Part shown: in pieces, positions 34,674 through 44,640 of the stretch | Layout: each line of letters starts with the position of its first letter | Position numbering within the stretch: the stretch's first letter is position 1 | Assembly (NCBI GenBank): GCA_944548615.1 | Contig: OX155957.1 | Coordinates: 4,518,795-4,582,794 of the forward strand | DNA length: 64,000 nucleotides | Source of the DNA: Micropterix aruncella | Taxonomy: Eukaryota; Arthropoda; Insecta; Lepidoptera; Micropterigidae | Direction of reading: 5' to 3' | Position numbers and translations under genes: made by a program | Notes under the pieces: generated by a model | Told to the model about the DNA's origin: nothing | Seen by the model: the letters and a program-made list of their open reading frames with translations, nothing else | The model's database searches: none

Positions 34674-35431
34674 CCTACTTGACTATTATTATTCCTTATT
34701 CTTTCTATTATTGACTATTTTACAATTGCGTTTTTTTTGTCTTCTAACTATTTATTGACTATAATTATTATTACTGATTTCTTTGTATTTGTGTTTTTTC
34801 TTTAAAACATCTTCCCGTATGATAATTTGTGAAATTATCCAATATTTGTTTGATTATTTAGTACTTAGGATTATATAGAAAATTAGATAGAAAATTTTAC
34901 GAAATTACTTAAGAATTTTGATTGAAAATATTGGAAAATGTTGTTTCCTCTACATAAAAAACCTAGAAAATCTGCGCTTGGATGTTCAACGTTCATACCT
35001 TGCAATACCGACGTTCATAGCTGATACCTTAATAGGTATTTATATTTATTTATTTATTTATTTGTATCAAACATATTTATAAAACGCATAAAAATGGTCA
35101 TAACAAGTAATGGTGCGAAGAAACAACGGCCCACATTCACATGACCATGCTCAGCGTATACCCAACTAGGCCAAATATAGCCTGTATCTGGGCATACGAC
35201 TTACTTTCTGACTTAGGTGGAGAAGCCTAACTGACGTAGGTACTCATATAGATACATATACACATACACACATACATATACATACATACACAAATATATA
35301 AATATAACGATCTAAATATATTATAGTATTATTCTTTTGCATTATATTACAATATAGTACATTTTGTTTAATATCTTATATCATATTATATAGTATAATA
35401 ATAAAGTTATGCAGAAATATATATATATTTT

Positions 35432-38419
35432 TTAAGATATGACTTGCAGCAGTTCTTTCTCTGTCCTTGAACGACCTATGTCGTCAAGCCATTTTTTTAT
35501 ATTTTTTTTGAATAAAATGGTATTTTCTATTTCCTTTATTTTGTCATCAAGGCGGTTGAATATTTTAGGTGCTATATAGTTGAATTGTCTTTGGGCAAAT
35601 GAAGAATTAACTCGGGGAACGGCATAATTCAGACCTGCAGATGCTCTTGTAGTTCGGTGTTGCTGGCTTCGTAGTCGTTTATCTGAGGTTCGATGGAAGA
35701 ACATGAGTGACTGTTTCACAAACAGCTGGCGTATGTCTAACACATTACTTTCTTTGAATAGCATGTTGGAGTCATATCGTGGGGGCCTTCTATTGATTAC
35801 CCTCAACAAAAGCTTTTGGGCTTTCACTAGAGGATCCAAGACAGATTTTACACATGCTCCCCAAGCTATTATTCCGTGTACCCATAAACCCTGACACAGG
35901 GCCATATAAACCATATTTAGGGAGTTCTTAGAAAGGACGTTGCGTAATTCTCTAAAGACGAAAACTAGTTTCCGAGACCTCGAAGAGAGTTGTAATAATT
36001 GGTTATCCCAGCTCAATTTAGAGTCTATTAGGACACCCAGATACTTGACTTCGGTTTTTTCTTGGATATGGTAACAAGCGCAGGATGGTTGCCTATTACA
36101 GTGGCTAGAGTGGATTGTCAATGATGGAGGAGGTGTGATGACTACAGGACGTAATCCAAACACAATGAAATTGCTTTTTGAGGCATTCAGAGTTAGGACA
36201 TGTCTATCAAGCCATGCTTTCACACTGTCCAGGCTATTTTGTGCCTTTACTAGTACCTCAGCCCATGTTTCTGCTTCAACGAGGATAACCGTGTCATCAG
36301 CAAAGGAGACAATTCTTGCATAATCGCCAAGAGGCAATTCACACAAATCATTGACGTACATCAGAAAGAGAATAGGGCCAAGTACGCTGCCTTGAGGTAC
36401 ACCAAAGGATATTTCGGCACTGTCACTTTCTTTGCCGTCAATCACTAAAATCTGTGACCTGTCCTTCAAATAACTTTCTATCCATTTATTCGCGCATCCC
36501 TGTATACCATATCCAAAGAGCTTTTTTTTAAGTATCGCATGTGAAACAGTATCAAATGCTTTAGACAGATCGAGGAAAATTGCCATGGCTTTTTTCCCTT
36601 GGTCAATACTCTTAGCTACGGATTGAGTAACGAAATTAATGGCATCATTTGTCCCTCGACCTTGTCTAAAGCCGTATTGATGATCAGAGAAAAGTCCCTC
36701 TGAGTCAAAGAATTTAACAAGCCGTGACTTAGCAATTTTTTCGATGATTTTTGAAAACACGCTAAGCAAGGAGATAGGCCGATAGTTGCTAATTTCATCA
36801 CTACTACCAGACTTAAAGATTGGTATAACTTTTGCCCTCTTAAAGCATTGGGGAAAAACTCCAGTTTTAAAACTTAGATTAATTATGTGAACGATAGGCT
36901 CTGCAATCCAGTCCTCCGCATATTTCAGCAGGTCACTAGGAATTTCATCACAGCCGGGGGCACATTTTTTTAAGTTCCTAATTGTTTTCCTAACCTCGCT
37001 TGTATCAGTAGGAGTGAAGTGGAATGATAATGTACTTTTTTTCTCGCTATTTAATGAGTTCGATAAAATATCCTCCGTCGAATCAATATCCCGGAGTATA
37101 TGCTTTGCCAGTTTTTCTCCTACAGTAGCAAAATACTGTTTTATAAAATTTAATGTGACTTGCGGATACTGATCGACATTTGTGATTTCTTGACCGATTT
37201 TAACAGCCTTAATTTTTGAATTTTCTTTTTTTCCGAAAGCTATGTTTTTTATTATTTCCCATGTCCTTTTTTTGTCTCCATTGACTTCATTAAGCAAGTT
37301 TTTGTAGTAGTCATATTTAGTTTGTTTTATGAGCCTTTTGCACGTATTGCGATAGGTTTTATAATAGGCGAGTAGCTGTAAATCATTAGGATTTTTTTTC
37401 ACGCTTTTGTGGATTTTGTCGCGTTTTCTTAGACTTGATAAAAGACCGTCTGATATCCATGGTTTGATTTTTAATTTTGCTCTACTAATTTTAATATGTT
37501 TTTCCTTGGAAGCATGTTTAATGGCGCAAGTGACTTTATTTAGGAAGTATTCCGCTGCCAGATTAGTGTCGGATGTTGCAAGAATGTGACTCCAATCAGT
37601 AGTTTTAATTATATCCGTAAATAAATCTTTGTCGATGATTGTCTTTGTGGTATTTCGACTACATGGTTTCGATTTGGTCTTTGATATACAAATACCTATT
37701 GCAAAATGATCCGTAATACAAGCCTCATATACAAAAGATTTAATTGACAGTTTAGCCTTGATCATAAAATGATCGATGCAGCTTGCATAATTGTCAGCAA
37801 TTCTGGTTGGCTTCTCTATGGCTGCATTTAGACCATGATGAGCTAGCATATTCAGGTAGTCATCCACCTGACGATGTTTCTCATTAATGATATTAATATT
37901 TAGGTCACCTGTTAAAATTAAATTAGACACTGTAGAATAATTACACAATAGCTTATCCAGGGACTCCAAAAAAGGCGTTATATTTGACTTGCTAGGAGAT
38001 CTGTATATTGCTAGAATATTAATATTATTTTTACCTTCCAGCGATAAGGAGAGACAGTTGGCATCATCTACAAGTTTTTCCGAAACTATTCCTCCTAGCT
38101 CACTTTTAATGTAAACGACTATCCCGTCATTTTGCAGCCTAACGCATTTGGTATTGTAACAAATGAACCCATTTATTGTTTTTGGCAAATACGAATCACT
38201 GATCCAACATTCTGTTAAGATTAAAATATCGAATAAGTTATCGAAACGATGTAGAAGCGTCATAAAATTATCGAAATTTTTATTTATACTGCGTATATTT
38301 AATGTCAAAATATTAATACCGTCGGTTGCCATTATATAGCTTTTACAACTATTCAGGCAATCAAATTCCTCGCAGGTAATTTGTTTAAAGTCATCCAAGG
38401 AGTTTAGCACCTCAGTCAT
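35432..38419 (-). CDS. LINE ORF2: AP-endonuclease and reverse transcriptase
   Basis: A 995-aa protein, intact. The N-terminal apurinic-type endonuclease runs from about residue 34: ILTLNIRSINKNFDNF, LILTECW, ILAIYRSPS, LILTGDLNINI, CIDHF and ITDHFAIGI, the usual catalytic Asn/Glu/Asp/His blocks in order. The RT follows: APGCDEIPSDLLK, NYRPISLLSVFSKIIEK, motif A MAIFLDLSKAFDTVSH, motif B FGVPQGSVLGPILFLMYVND, motif C FADDT and the thumb block VKYLGVLIDSKLSWD. No RNase H or C-terminal zinc knuckle was seen. It would cut the target DNA and prime cDNA synthesis there. It starts with ATG at 38,419 and shows no stop or frameshift, unlike every other LINE in the window, so recent activity is possible. 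Confidence 0.93.
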   Translation of the reverse strand: MTEVLNSLDDFKQITCEEFDCLNSCKSYIMATDGINILTLNIRSINKNFDNFMTLLHRFDNLFDILILTECWISDSYLPKTINGFICYNTKCVRLQNDGIVVYIKSELGGIVSEKLVDDANCLSLSLEGKNNINILAIYRSPSKSNITPFLESLDKLLCNYSTVSNLILTGDLNINIINEKHRQVDDYLNMLAHHGLNAAIEKPTRIADNYASCIDHFMIKAKLSIKSFVYEACITDHFAIGICISKTKSKPCSRNTTKTIIDKDLFTDIIKTTDWSHILATSDTNLAAEYFLNKVTCAIKHASKEKHIKISRAKLKIKPWISDGLLSSLRKRDKIHKSVKKNPNDLQLLAYYKTYRNTCKRLIKQTKYDYYKNLLNEVNGDKKRTWEIIKNIAFGKKENSKIKAVKIGQEITNVDQYPQVTLNFIKQYFATVGEKLAKHILRDIDSTEDILSNSLNSEKKSTLSFHFTPTDTSEVRKTIRNLKKCAPGCDEIPSDLLKYAEDWIAEPIVHIINLSFKTGVFPQCFKRAKVIPIFKSGSSDEISNYRPISLLSVFSKIIEKIAKSRLVKFFDSEGLFSDHQYGFRQGRGTNDAINFVTQSVAKSIDQGKKAMAIFLDLSKAFDTVSHAILKKKLFGYGIQGCANKWIESYLKDRSQILVIDGKESDSAEISFGVPQGSVLGPILFLMYVNDLCELPLGDYARIVSFADDTVILVEAETWAEVLVKAQNSLDSVKAWLDRHVLTLNASKSNFIVFGLRPVVITPPPSLTIHSSHCNRQPSCACYHIQEKTEVKYLGVLIDSKLSWDNQLLQLSSRSRKLVFVFRELRNVLSKNSLNMVYMALCQGLWVHGIIAWGACVKSVLDPLVKAQKLLLRVINRRPPRYDSNMLFKESNVLDIRQLFVKQSLMFFHRTSDKRLRSQQHRTTRASAGLNYAVPRVNSSFAQRQFNYIAPKIFNRLDDKIKEIENTILFKKNIKKWLDDIGRSRTEKELLQVIS

Positions 38420-38656
38420 TTTGAGGAAAACATATTACAACATAAAACTTCCACTGAGGTATAATATAATAATAGATAAATAATATTACGTATCGTATAT
38501 ATAGATATAATAATAAATAAATGGAATATTAAATATAGCAAAAGATACATACAACTTACGAAATTTACTATAATAACAAATACAACATGAACTAGTTTTG
38601 ATCGAATCGAATAAAAAAACAGATAGAGTATGGCCTTAGTCGAAGAAGGGCAACGG

Positions 38657-39733
38657 TTAGTCAATTTGGGCAAACGTGTCTTCGCTTCGCACACGAAATA
38701 ACTTTGAACCCTCTTGCCTCCTCAGAAAGACGCAGCCCCCTTTGCACCAGCAGAAGGAGAAGCGCCTTTCTTTAGCGAACTTTTTAGCGGCCATAAAGAG
38801 ATATTTTGTACGTCGTGTCAAGTTCTCCGATACATAGATTGGCTTTGGTTGTCCCGGAATTGCTATGTGGGCCGTGTTTAGCTTCTCACTATTACTTTTA
38901 CAGTTTTTATTAAATACTTTTAGAGAAAAAATGAAGCTATCGCGATGATGTTGAGTAGTGAATTTAGCTATTACTGGCTTGGGTCCACCTGCACCCGGCT
39001 GCACTTGAGTTTTCCGATTGATCGCGATGACTTCCTTCAAGTCCACTGTGCTCTTGATGGTATTGTGGATATCGCCAAATATTTGTGAGAGGTTTTCCTG
39101 GCGTAGCTCTGGAAGTCCACGGATTTCAACTTCAGTAGCAGTCCCATGGTTCTCCAGAGCATCCAGTTTTTCCTCAAGATATGAGACGCGCTTAGAGAGG
39201 GCTACATTAGTTTCTTTAATTTTCGTGAAAGAAGCACATTTTTCCTCAACCACATTTACACGTTCGAGAATTTCATCGTACTTCATGGAGATCGCTTGTA
39301 TGGCTTGCAGAATCTCGTTGTTTTGAGAGGCTAACTCGGAGTACTTTTCTAAAAGTTTATCCTCCATTATGCCAGCGATGTTAATTTTAAATTCGGCGAG
39401 CATCTGTCGAAGGTCCTCTCTGCTTACAAATGCTGGTGATTGCGGAGTTCCTGTGATTTCAATCTGCTTGCGAATGGTAGGACGGCTGGATAAATCTGGG
39501 TCGCTGCGGCATTCGTTGGAAGCGCTAAACGTTAGAGGTTGAGGAGATTTCTTCCGAGGTTTCTCAATGCAATTGGCGCAATTCCAGGTCTTAATCCCTA
39601 CCTTGTTAACTTTTCTCATTGAGCACCCATTATGAGTACGTACTTTGCAGTTACAACACCTTAAAATTTCATCCGGATCTGTGATTATTTTTTTGCATTT
39701 CTTGCAATCGAATGCATTAGGAGAATCAGCCAT
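38657..39733 (-). CDS. LINE ORF1: PHD-finger, coiled-coil protein
   Basis: A 358-aa protein. Cys10, Cys13, Cys26, Cys29, His34, Cys37, Cys52 and Cys55 form a C4HC3 PHD finger, with Trp50 at the expected place before the last Cys pair. Residues about 110-200 are rich in heptad-like Leu/Ile/Glu (KCASFTKIKETNVALSKRV and onward) and probably form a coiled coil. The rest, with ATEVEIRGLPE and later AIPGQPKPIYVSENLT, resembles the RNA-binding half of LINE ORF1 proteins of the Jockey/CR1 type. It is likely the nucleoprotein partner of ORF2. The PHD finger may read chromatin or bind protein partners; that role is inference. It is intact with an ATG start and lies 237 bp upstream of ORF2. Confidence 0.88.
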   Translation of the reverse strand: MADSPNAFDCKKCKKIITDPDEILRCCNCKVRTHNGCSMRKVNKVGIKTWNCANCIEKPRKKSPQPLTFSASNECRSDPDLSSRPTIRKQIEITGTPQSPAFVSREDLRQMLAEFKINIAGIMEDKLLEKYSELASQNNEILQAIQAISMKYDEILERVNVVEEKCASFTKIKETNVALSKRVSYLEEKLDALENHGTATEVEIRGLPELRQENLSQIFGDIHNTIKSTVDLKEVIAINRKTQVQPGAGGPKPVIAKFTTQHHRDSFIFSLKVFNKNCKSNSEKLNTAHIAIPGQPKPIYVSENLTRRTKYLFMAAKKFAKERRFSFCWCKGGCVFLRRQEGSKLFRVRSEDTFAQID

Positions 39734-39802
39734 ATTAACCGAAGTCGACGGTAATGTTTTTATTCAGATAATAATATGGATATATACGGTCTTGCTATTT
39801 CT

Positions 39803-39851
39803 CTGATACGGACTATACGAAATTCCAATTTTTCTGATACGGACTATACGA
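39803..39851. repeat. Two direct copies of an 18-bp motif in the LINE leader
   Basis: CTGATACGGACTATACGA occurs at 39,803-39,820 and at 39,834-39,851 (31-bp period), just upstream of ORF1. It could be a promoter repeat of the LINE or unrelated flank. Confidence 0.9.
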
Positions 39852-39979
39852 TGATTGAAATTTCCTGTACGATTGATGCTTTGACTATTCGCTCATAGAG
39901 GGCAGTGCCGAAACGGTTCTTCTTTTAGTTGTAAGAAGTGTCGAAAGAAGGCCTAGTTTAGATAATAATATTTCTACTT

Positions 39980-40168
39980 TTTTTATTTTATTTTTTGTTT
40001 TATATCGATCAGTTTTCGCTCAGAATCAACAGAGGGCGGTCACTTTCCAATTTCAATCCGAGAAAAAAAAGCAGAATTTTGATACCCGAGCTGGGATCGA
40101 ACTCAGGGCCTCTGTGCAAAAGCAGTGAACTAAGCCAATCGGCCAAGCGGTGACTCCTTCGCTGCGAC
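39980..40168 (-). mobile_element. tRNA-derived SINE (or tRNA pseudogene with tail)
   Basis: On the minus strand, 40,168-40,083 has a pol III A box TTGGCCGATTGG (40,135-40,146) and a B box GAGTTCGATCCC with a T-arm-like stem (about 40,092-40,106). The anticodon arm is only partly paired (CTG/CAG around a T-rich loop), so it is not a working tRNA. About 100 bp of unrelated body follows and ends in A/T-rich sequence near 39,980. This is consistent with a SINE, but no second copy is in the window to confirm. Confidence 0.6.
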
Positions 40169-43100
40169 TATTATTAGCTACATATGTATCTGTTGATATG
40201 TGAATTTATGTCAAAACGACGATGAACACGAATATTCGGACACGAATGGGGTACACTTTGTCTGTTTTGCTTGAAATACTTTTATATATTTGAGTAAAGT
40301 ACATACGTGATAGATTTTTGGTTTTTTAACACTGTTTGCTTGAGTTCACTTCACTGTATGTGTATGGTGATTTTTTTTCTAATCAAAACACTGTAACTAT
40401 TTTTAAATCACAAAAAACGGAGACTACCGTAAGTAATACGTCAGTTAGCTTGCGCGTCTCGTAGATTTTTTGATATTATATTTGTTATTTTTATTACTTT
40501 TGACATAACCAAGTGTAGGAACTCCTATCAACTGGTTTAAAATAAAAATAAAATAAAATAAAATAAAATACGTTAAGCGAGATTTTTACTTTACCGGCCC
40601 ACTAACAAACGAGGATGGAAAGGTTTGTGATCACGAAAAACATTTTTTCGAGGTGAAGAGGACGTATATATTTAAAGCCATTCTGAGACGATTAATACCA
40701 TTTCCAGATGGAAGTCTGTCTGTGTGTCCATGTATTCCTTTACGATAACACCCAAACGCTTAATCCGATTAAGCTGAAAGGACAATGGGCAAAGCTGTAT
40801 GGGTCCCTACCTCTCCAATAAAAATAACGTATTTACCATTGGAAAGATCTATTTATATATAAAGAATATGATTCCTACAACTTACCTGAATTATGAGCCG
40901 TTTCGGAGTTTCGAAGTACGGAATCTTCTTAAATATGGCCATAAATTACACGAAAACCCTCATGAAAATTATTTATTAAAAATATATTATTTGCAGGGAA
41001 GATCTATAAAAGATATTGTATTATTATGTACGGTCACTTTGCCAACCATGTGGAACAGCTGGCTTTAGGTTAACAATATTACATTCATCAGTAAATAGAG
41101 CGGCAATGAAATCATGAGACACATTACAGAGTTCAAGCGACATATCTCATTATTTCACCTCCATATACAGCTGACAAAGTCGAGCATTCTTAAGAATATA
41201 TAATTTTTACTTACACACAGGATGTACTTTATCCTTTTTTGTATTCTGCGTCGGTTTGCGTTATAGATATTAGAAATAAAATACCTGGATGTGTTAGGTG
41301 CCCTAGGGGATATAGGTAATTAGCCATTATGCAATAGGATATATCTCAGAAACGGCTTATAATTGAAATAGGTACGTGTATTTTTGTATCGCACAGACAG
41401 GCAAGTCATTCTAGCAATACATGTTTTAAAATATTAGATTTTTTATATTGGTAAATGAATTACAGCTATTAGAAAAGTGGGTCCAAAATGCCCATTCTCT
41501 TTTGGCATGCAGGCATCATTTAGTAACGGCAAGGGTTCAAAAGGTTGTGGTTGAAATTGGTTCACCAGGGGAGAACGAGTCATATTTGAATCTCAAAATA
41601 TTAACGTATTAGACATGAAATTCTGTATCAAAAGATGCCTTGTTGGGCCGAATTCGCAATGAATTCGCCGAGCAGTATATTTGTGTAAACGATTGAATCG
41701 AACGTGTTTAAAGCGTTGCATTCCCTCTATCCGCGGTCGTCATGTCAGCCTTCTTCCCGAAGGGACATCACGCTCAAAATCCATCCATAAGTCCTTGGCT
41801 ACTTATCGGGAAAGTTTTTTAGTGACACAACCGATATTTTAATAAATCGTAGCGTGATTTTTTGTTACCTTCAACATTTTAGAAGTTTTATATTCAACCT
41901 ATTCCTGCTGATGCGTAAAAGATACAACCACCTGGGTGGTCATTACCTCCAACCTGAGGAGGTAAAACAATCTAGCACCAAAAGCCTGCTGCGGTTCTTA
42001 AATGACACGAGGCTTAGCGCAGAACTAAAGTTGGTGGCGAACACAATAGATCAGCAATGGTCGCAGTGTTACAAGGCTCATAAAGACCTTAGAAAAGCCC
42101 CACTAAACAAATAAAAAAAAAACCTATTCCTACTTTTTGAAAATACTAGTTTTCTAATTATTATCAATTATCACTATGAGAATTAAGATTCCCGCATATC
42201 CACCCGTATGTATTCCATATCTTGTTGTACCAATAATAGGTCTGTCTTGAAAACTTGAATGTCAATAAACATGCATTGATTTTAAAATTGGCTATTACTT
42301 AATTAAAAACCGTCCATCTTCCGTGCGTCACCCTGTATAACAGCTGCGAATATATATTTTTATCATTTCATATATCAATATTCTAGTGCAACATATATTG
42401 TTATTCAGCTGAGTGTGAAAAGAGATAAACAACAAAATAATCAAAACCCTAGTATATTTTTTATTTGTGTATTTTGTGCTAGTTGTACTCAACTGCGGAA
42501 GTAAAATATGCAACAAAGGTGAGGAAAATTTGCCTTCACTCAGGCAGAATCTCCATTAGTGGATGGAAGATCGTGTTATGTACTTTAAATACTCATCAGA
42601 GGCCTTATTACCGCCTAGCCAATATTATTAGCGCAAATGAAGCTGCAAAAGTCGAACAGAGCGGAAGCATCCGTAGGAACCTAGGAATACATCCATAGAG
42701 AAAATGCAGGCAATTTGTAATGAATATCCAACGGTCCTGTAATGGCAGCAATTCGTATAATGGATAAGAGGTATCATGAGAATATCCCTAATTATTTTTC
42801 GTTACTGGTCCAAAGATGTTTAATTTTTGAAATGCTGCAGTAATGTATATTGTATATGTTACAGTTGTAATAAATAAAATAAAATAAATAAAAATTATGC
42901 CAATTTACGATTTACTTATTGATTACGGTTCTCATATCGCTTTGTTCGATTGCTAAGCAATGACCCGACTCGCTCTGCAGTGTGTTAAACCCGCAAAGCA
43001 CTTCGCTCAACCTGACGCACCCCTCAATCACTTTTATGGCTACAAATGACGCAATATAAAAGAAAAATCGTGTGAACTTTGAGTTTTATGCGTCTAAAAT

Positions 43101-43329
43101 GATCTCAGTCGTCTCGGTTTATGGGGCTTACAGTGGATATCAGCTTACATGAATGAATTTGGTATAGTTTGAAATAATTTAATCAACCTACGCCACGCCG
43201 AATACACTGTGGATTATGGCAAACAATTACTGCTGGAACTACAAATTAACGACTGAAAATAAAAAACTACATTTCGAAGAAGCTTATTCACGAGTCGGAT
43301 CGACCAACAAGACAATCTGGCGATCATGG
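40169..43329. other. Spacer with interspersed repeats and A-rich tails
   Basis: It contains a (TAAAA)n tail at about 40,538-40,570 and an A-rich tail at about 42,866-42,895, both likely 3' ends of unidentified retroelements. There is a repeat copy at 41,480-41,660 related to 3781-3960. The open frame at 41,854-42,114 is of unknown meaning. No domain was recognised. Confidence 0.5.
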
Positions 43330-43855
43330 CTCAAGGTCGTCAATCCCAGTGCGGATCACGAGTGGAGGGAGCTGGACAGTAAGGCGGCGTCGACTTCAAC
43401 GGACGAACCCGTCACCCCAGGCTGGTATAACGAAATGTGGTCGTTCTATCAGCCGTGGGATGAACGTAGAAAACTTAGAGACAAGACAATCTACTGCCTG
43501 GCTCCGTCAACAAGCACGTTAGAGGCCAACGCCTTACGACGAGGCACCGGAAGAGTTATCCAGCGGGCAGCCTCGTCCCCAGCCTTCCTACCAAAACTAC
43601 CAGTTTTTGTAGGAAGGCCTCCGTCCTGCCCACTGGTTGCGGGTCCGAAGTCGCTTACGCGGCCTCTACAAGCTGTATTACAGCGGTAATTCAATTTTAA
43701 TTTATCACGAACCTGGTCGTCCTTTGCCTGTAGTGCCACATGGGATCGGATGGCTCAAGGTCATTTCAAGAGTGGCATGACAACAGGTAAACCTCCACCC
43801 CCGCTACTTAGAAGACAGTTTATTTCCATAGTCTCCAGACTCCTTTACAGAGACA
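43330..43855 (+). repeat. GC-rich repeat family, copy 1
   Basis: Shares ordered blocks with the copies at 43,856-44,460 and 51,830-52,490: GTCGACT...GAACCCGTCACC, then TCGTTCTATC, GGTCGTTTCAAG-type and CCCCCGCT blocks. The 157-codon frame at 43,216-43,689 runs through the repeat but is not kept in the other copies, so I do not call it a gene. It contains a hairpin at 43,582-43,619 (10-bp perfect stem GCCTTCCTAC). Confidence 0.75.
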
Positions 43856-44460
43856 GCAACTAGAGTTGTCGACTACAGCGAGCGAGCCCGTCACCGCAGG
43901 AAGTTTTAACGATTAGTCGTTCTATCTCCCTGGAGTGAGCCCAGAAGACTTAGGACAAAAACAGTCCACCGTCTAGCTCCGCCACAAACTTGTAAGAGGC
44001 CAATGCTTTACCGCGAGATAGCCAGGAGTGTTACCCAGCGGGCTTACACTCACGCCCTTACTTCCAATTGCGGCCAGATTACTCCAGTCTCTAGACTGGT
44101 TACGAGTTCGAGGTCGCTTGCACGGTCCTCTCCCTTACGAAGCGGTGAAACGGTGTATACCGAATCTATCGCGGACCACGGCATCCTTTGCCCGGCTGTT
44201 CATCCAGGATCGGGTAGCCGATGGTCGTTTCAAGAGCAGTCGCCGTAAGGTCCGCAACCACCCCCGCTCTATAGGAAACAGTACTGCTTCGAGACTCCAC
44301 CGACTGTTAGTCAGAGTGCGCAATCGATTGGCTTATGCCGCACGGTGCGCAGGCCGCCCAGGGGAAACTAACCATAAGGCCAGAGTCCTACCCAGGCTCG
44401 CACTTCATGCGTGGAGGCCGTCGGATAGGTGTTGACCCGTGAGTGTGACCAACACTGAAC
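43856..44460 (+). repeat. GC-rich repeat family, copy 2 (tandem to copy 1)
   Basis: Follows copy 1 directly and matches 51,880-52,470 over about 580 bp at roughly 75-80% by eye: CAGTCCAC, GAGGTCG, CCCTTACGAAGCGGTGA, GGCATCCTTTGCCCGGCTGT, GTAGCCGAT, CCGCTCTATAGGAAACA. All frames are broken. No terminal repeats or tail were seen; class unknown. Confidence 0.8.
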
Positions 44461-44519
44461 AGAATGGGTCTTCGTGGCCAACTCAGCATGGGCCCATAAA
44501 CTCCCAAAACTCCCATTAA

Positions 44520-44640
44520 CTCCCTTTACATACAGCAATTATTAGTCAGAGTGCACAACCGATTGGCGTCGCCGAACGGTGCGCAAATCCCGCCAGGAGA
44601 AACCAGTCAATCAGCTGTGAGGCCTGAGACGCTGCACGAA
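44520..44640 (+). repeat. GC-rich repeat family, partial copy
   Basis: Repeats the part around 44,305-44,385: TTAGTCAGAGTGC-CAA-CGATTGGC, then CGGTGCGCA and GGGAAAC-type blocks. A truncated third unit of the local tandem. Confidence 0.7.

Larger units (their letters stand above)
35041..39778 (-). mobile_element. Two-ORF non-LTR retrotransposon, both ORFs intact
   Basis: Minus-strand order: 5' leader (from about 39,778 or further right), ORF1 39,733-38,657, 237-bp gap, ORF2 38,419-35,432, 3' UTR of about 390 bp, TAAA-type tail at about 35,043-35,065. Domain order (PHD ORF1; AP-endonuclease plus RT ORF2) places it in the Jockey/CR1 superfamily. The 5' border is uncertain: an 18-bp direct repeat (39,803 and 39,834) may belong to a longer leader. 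No target duplication was recognised. Confidence 0.85.

Noticed and set aside
40083..40168. Functional tRNA gene
   Set aside because: The A and B boxes are good but the anticodon and acceptor stems do not pair properly.
43216..43689. 157-codon frame in the GC-rich repeat
   Set aside because: The frame is not maintained in the tandem copy or in the copy at 51.8 kb.
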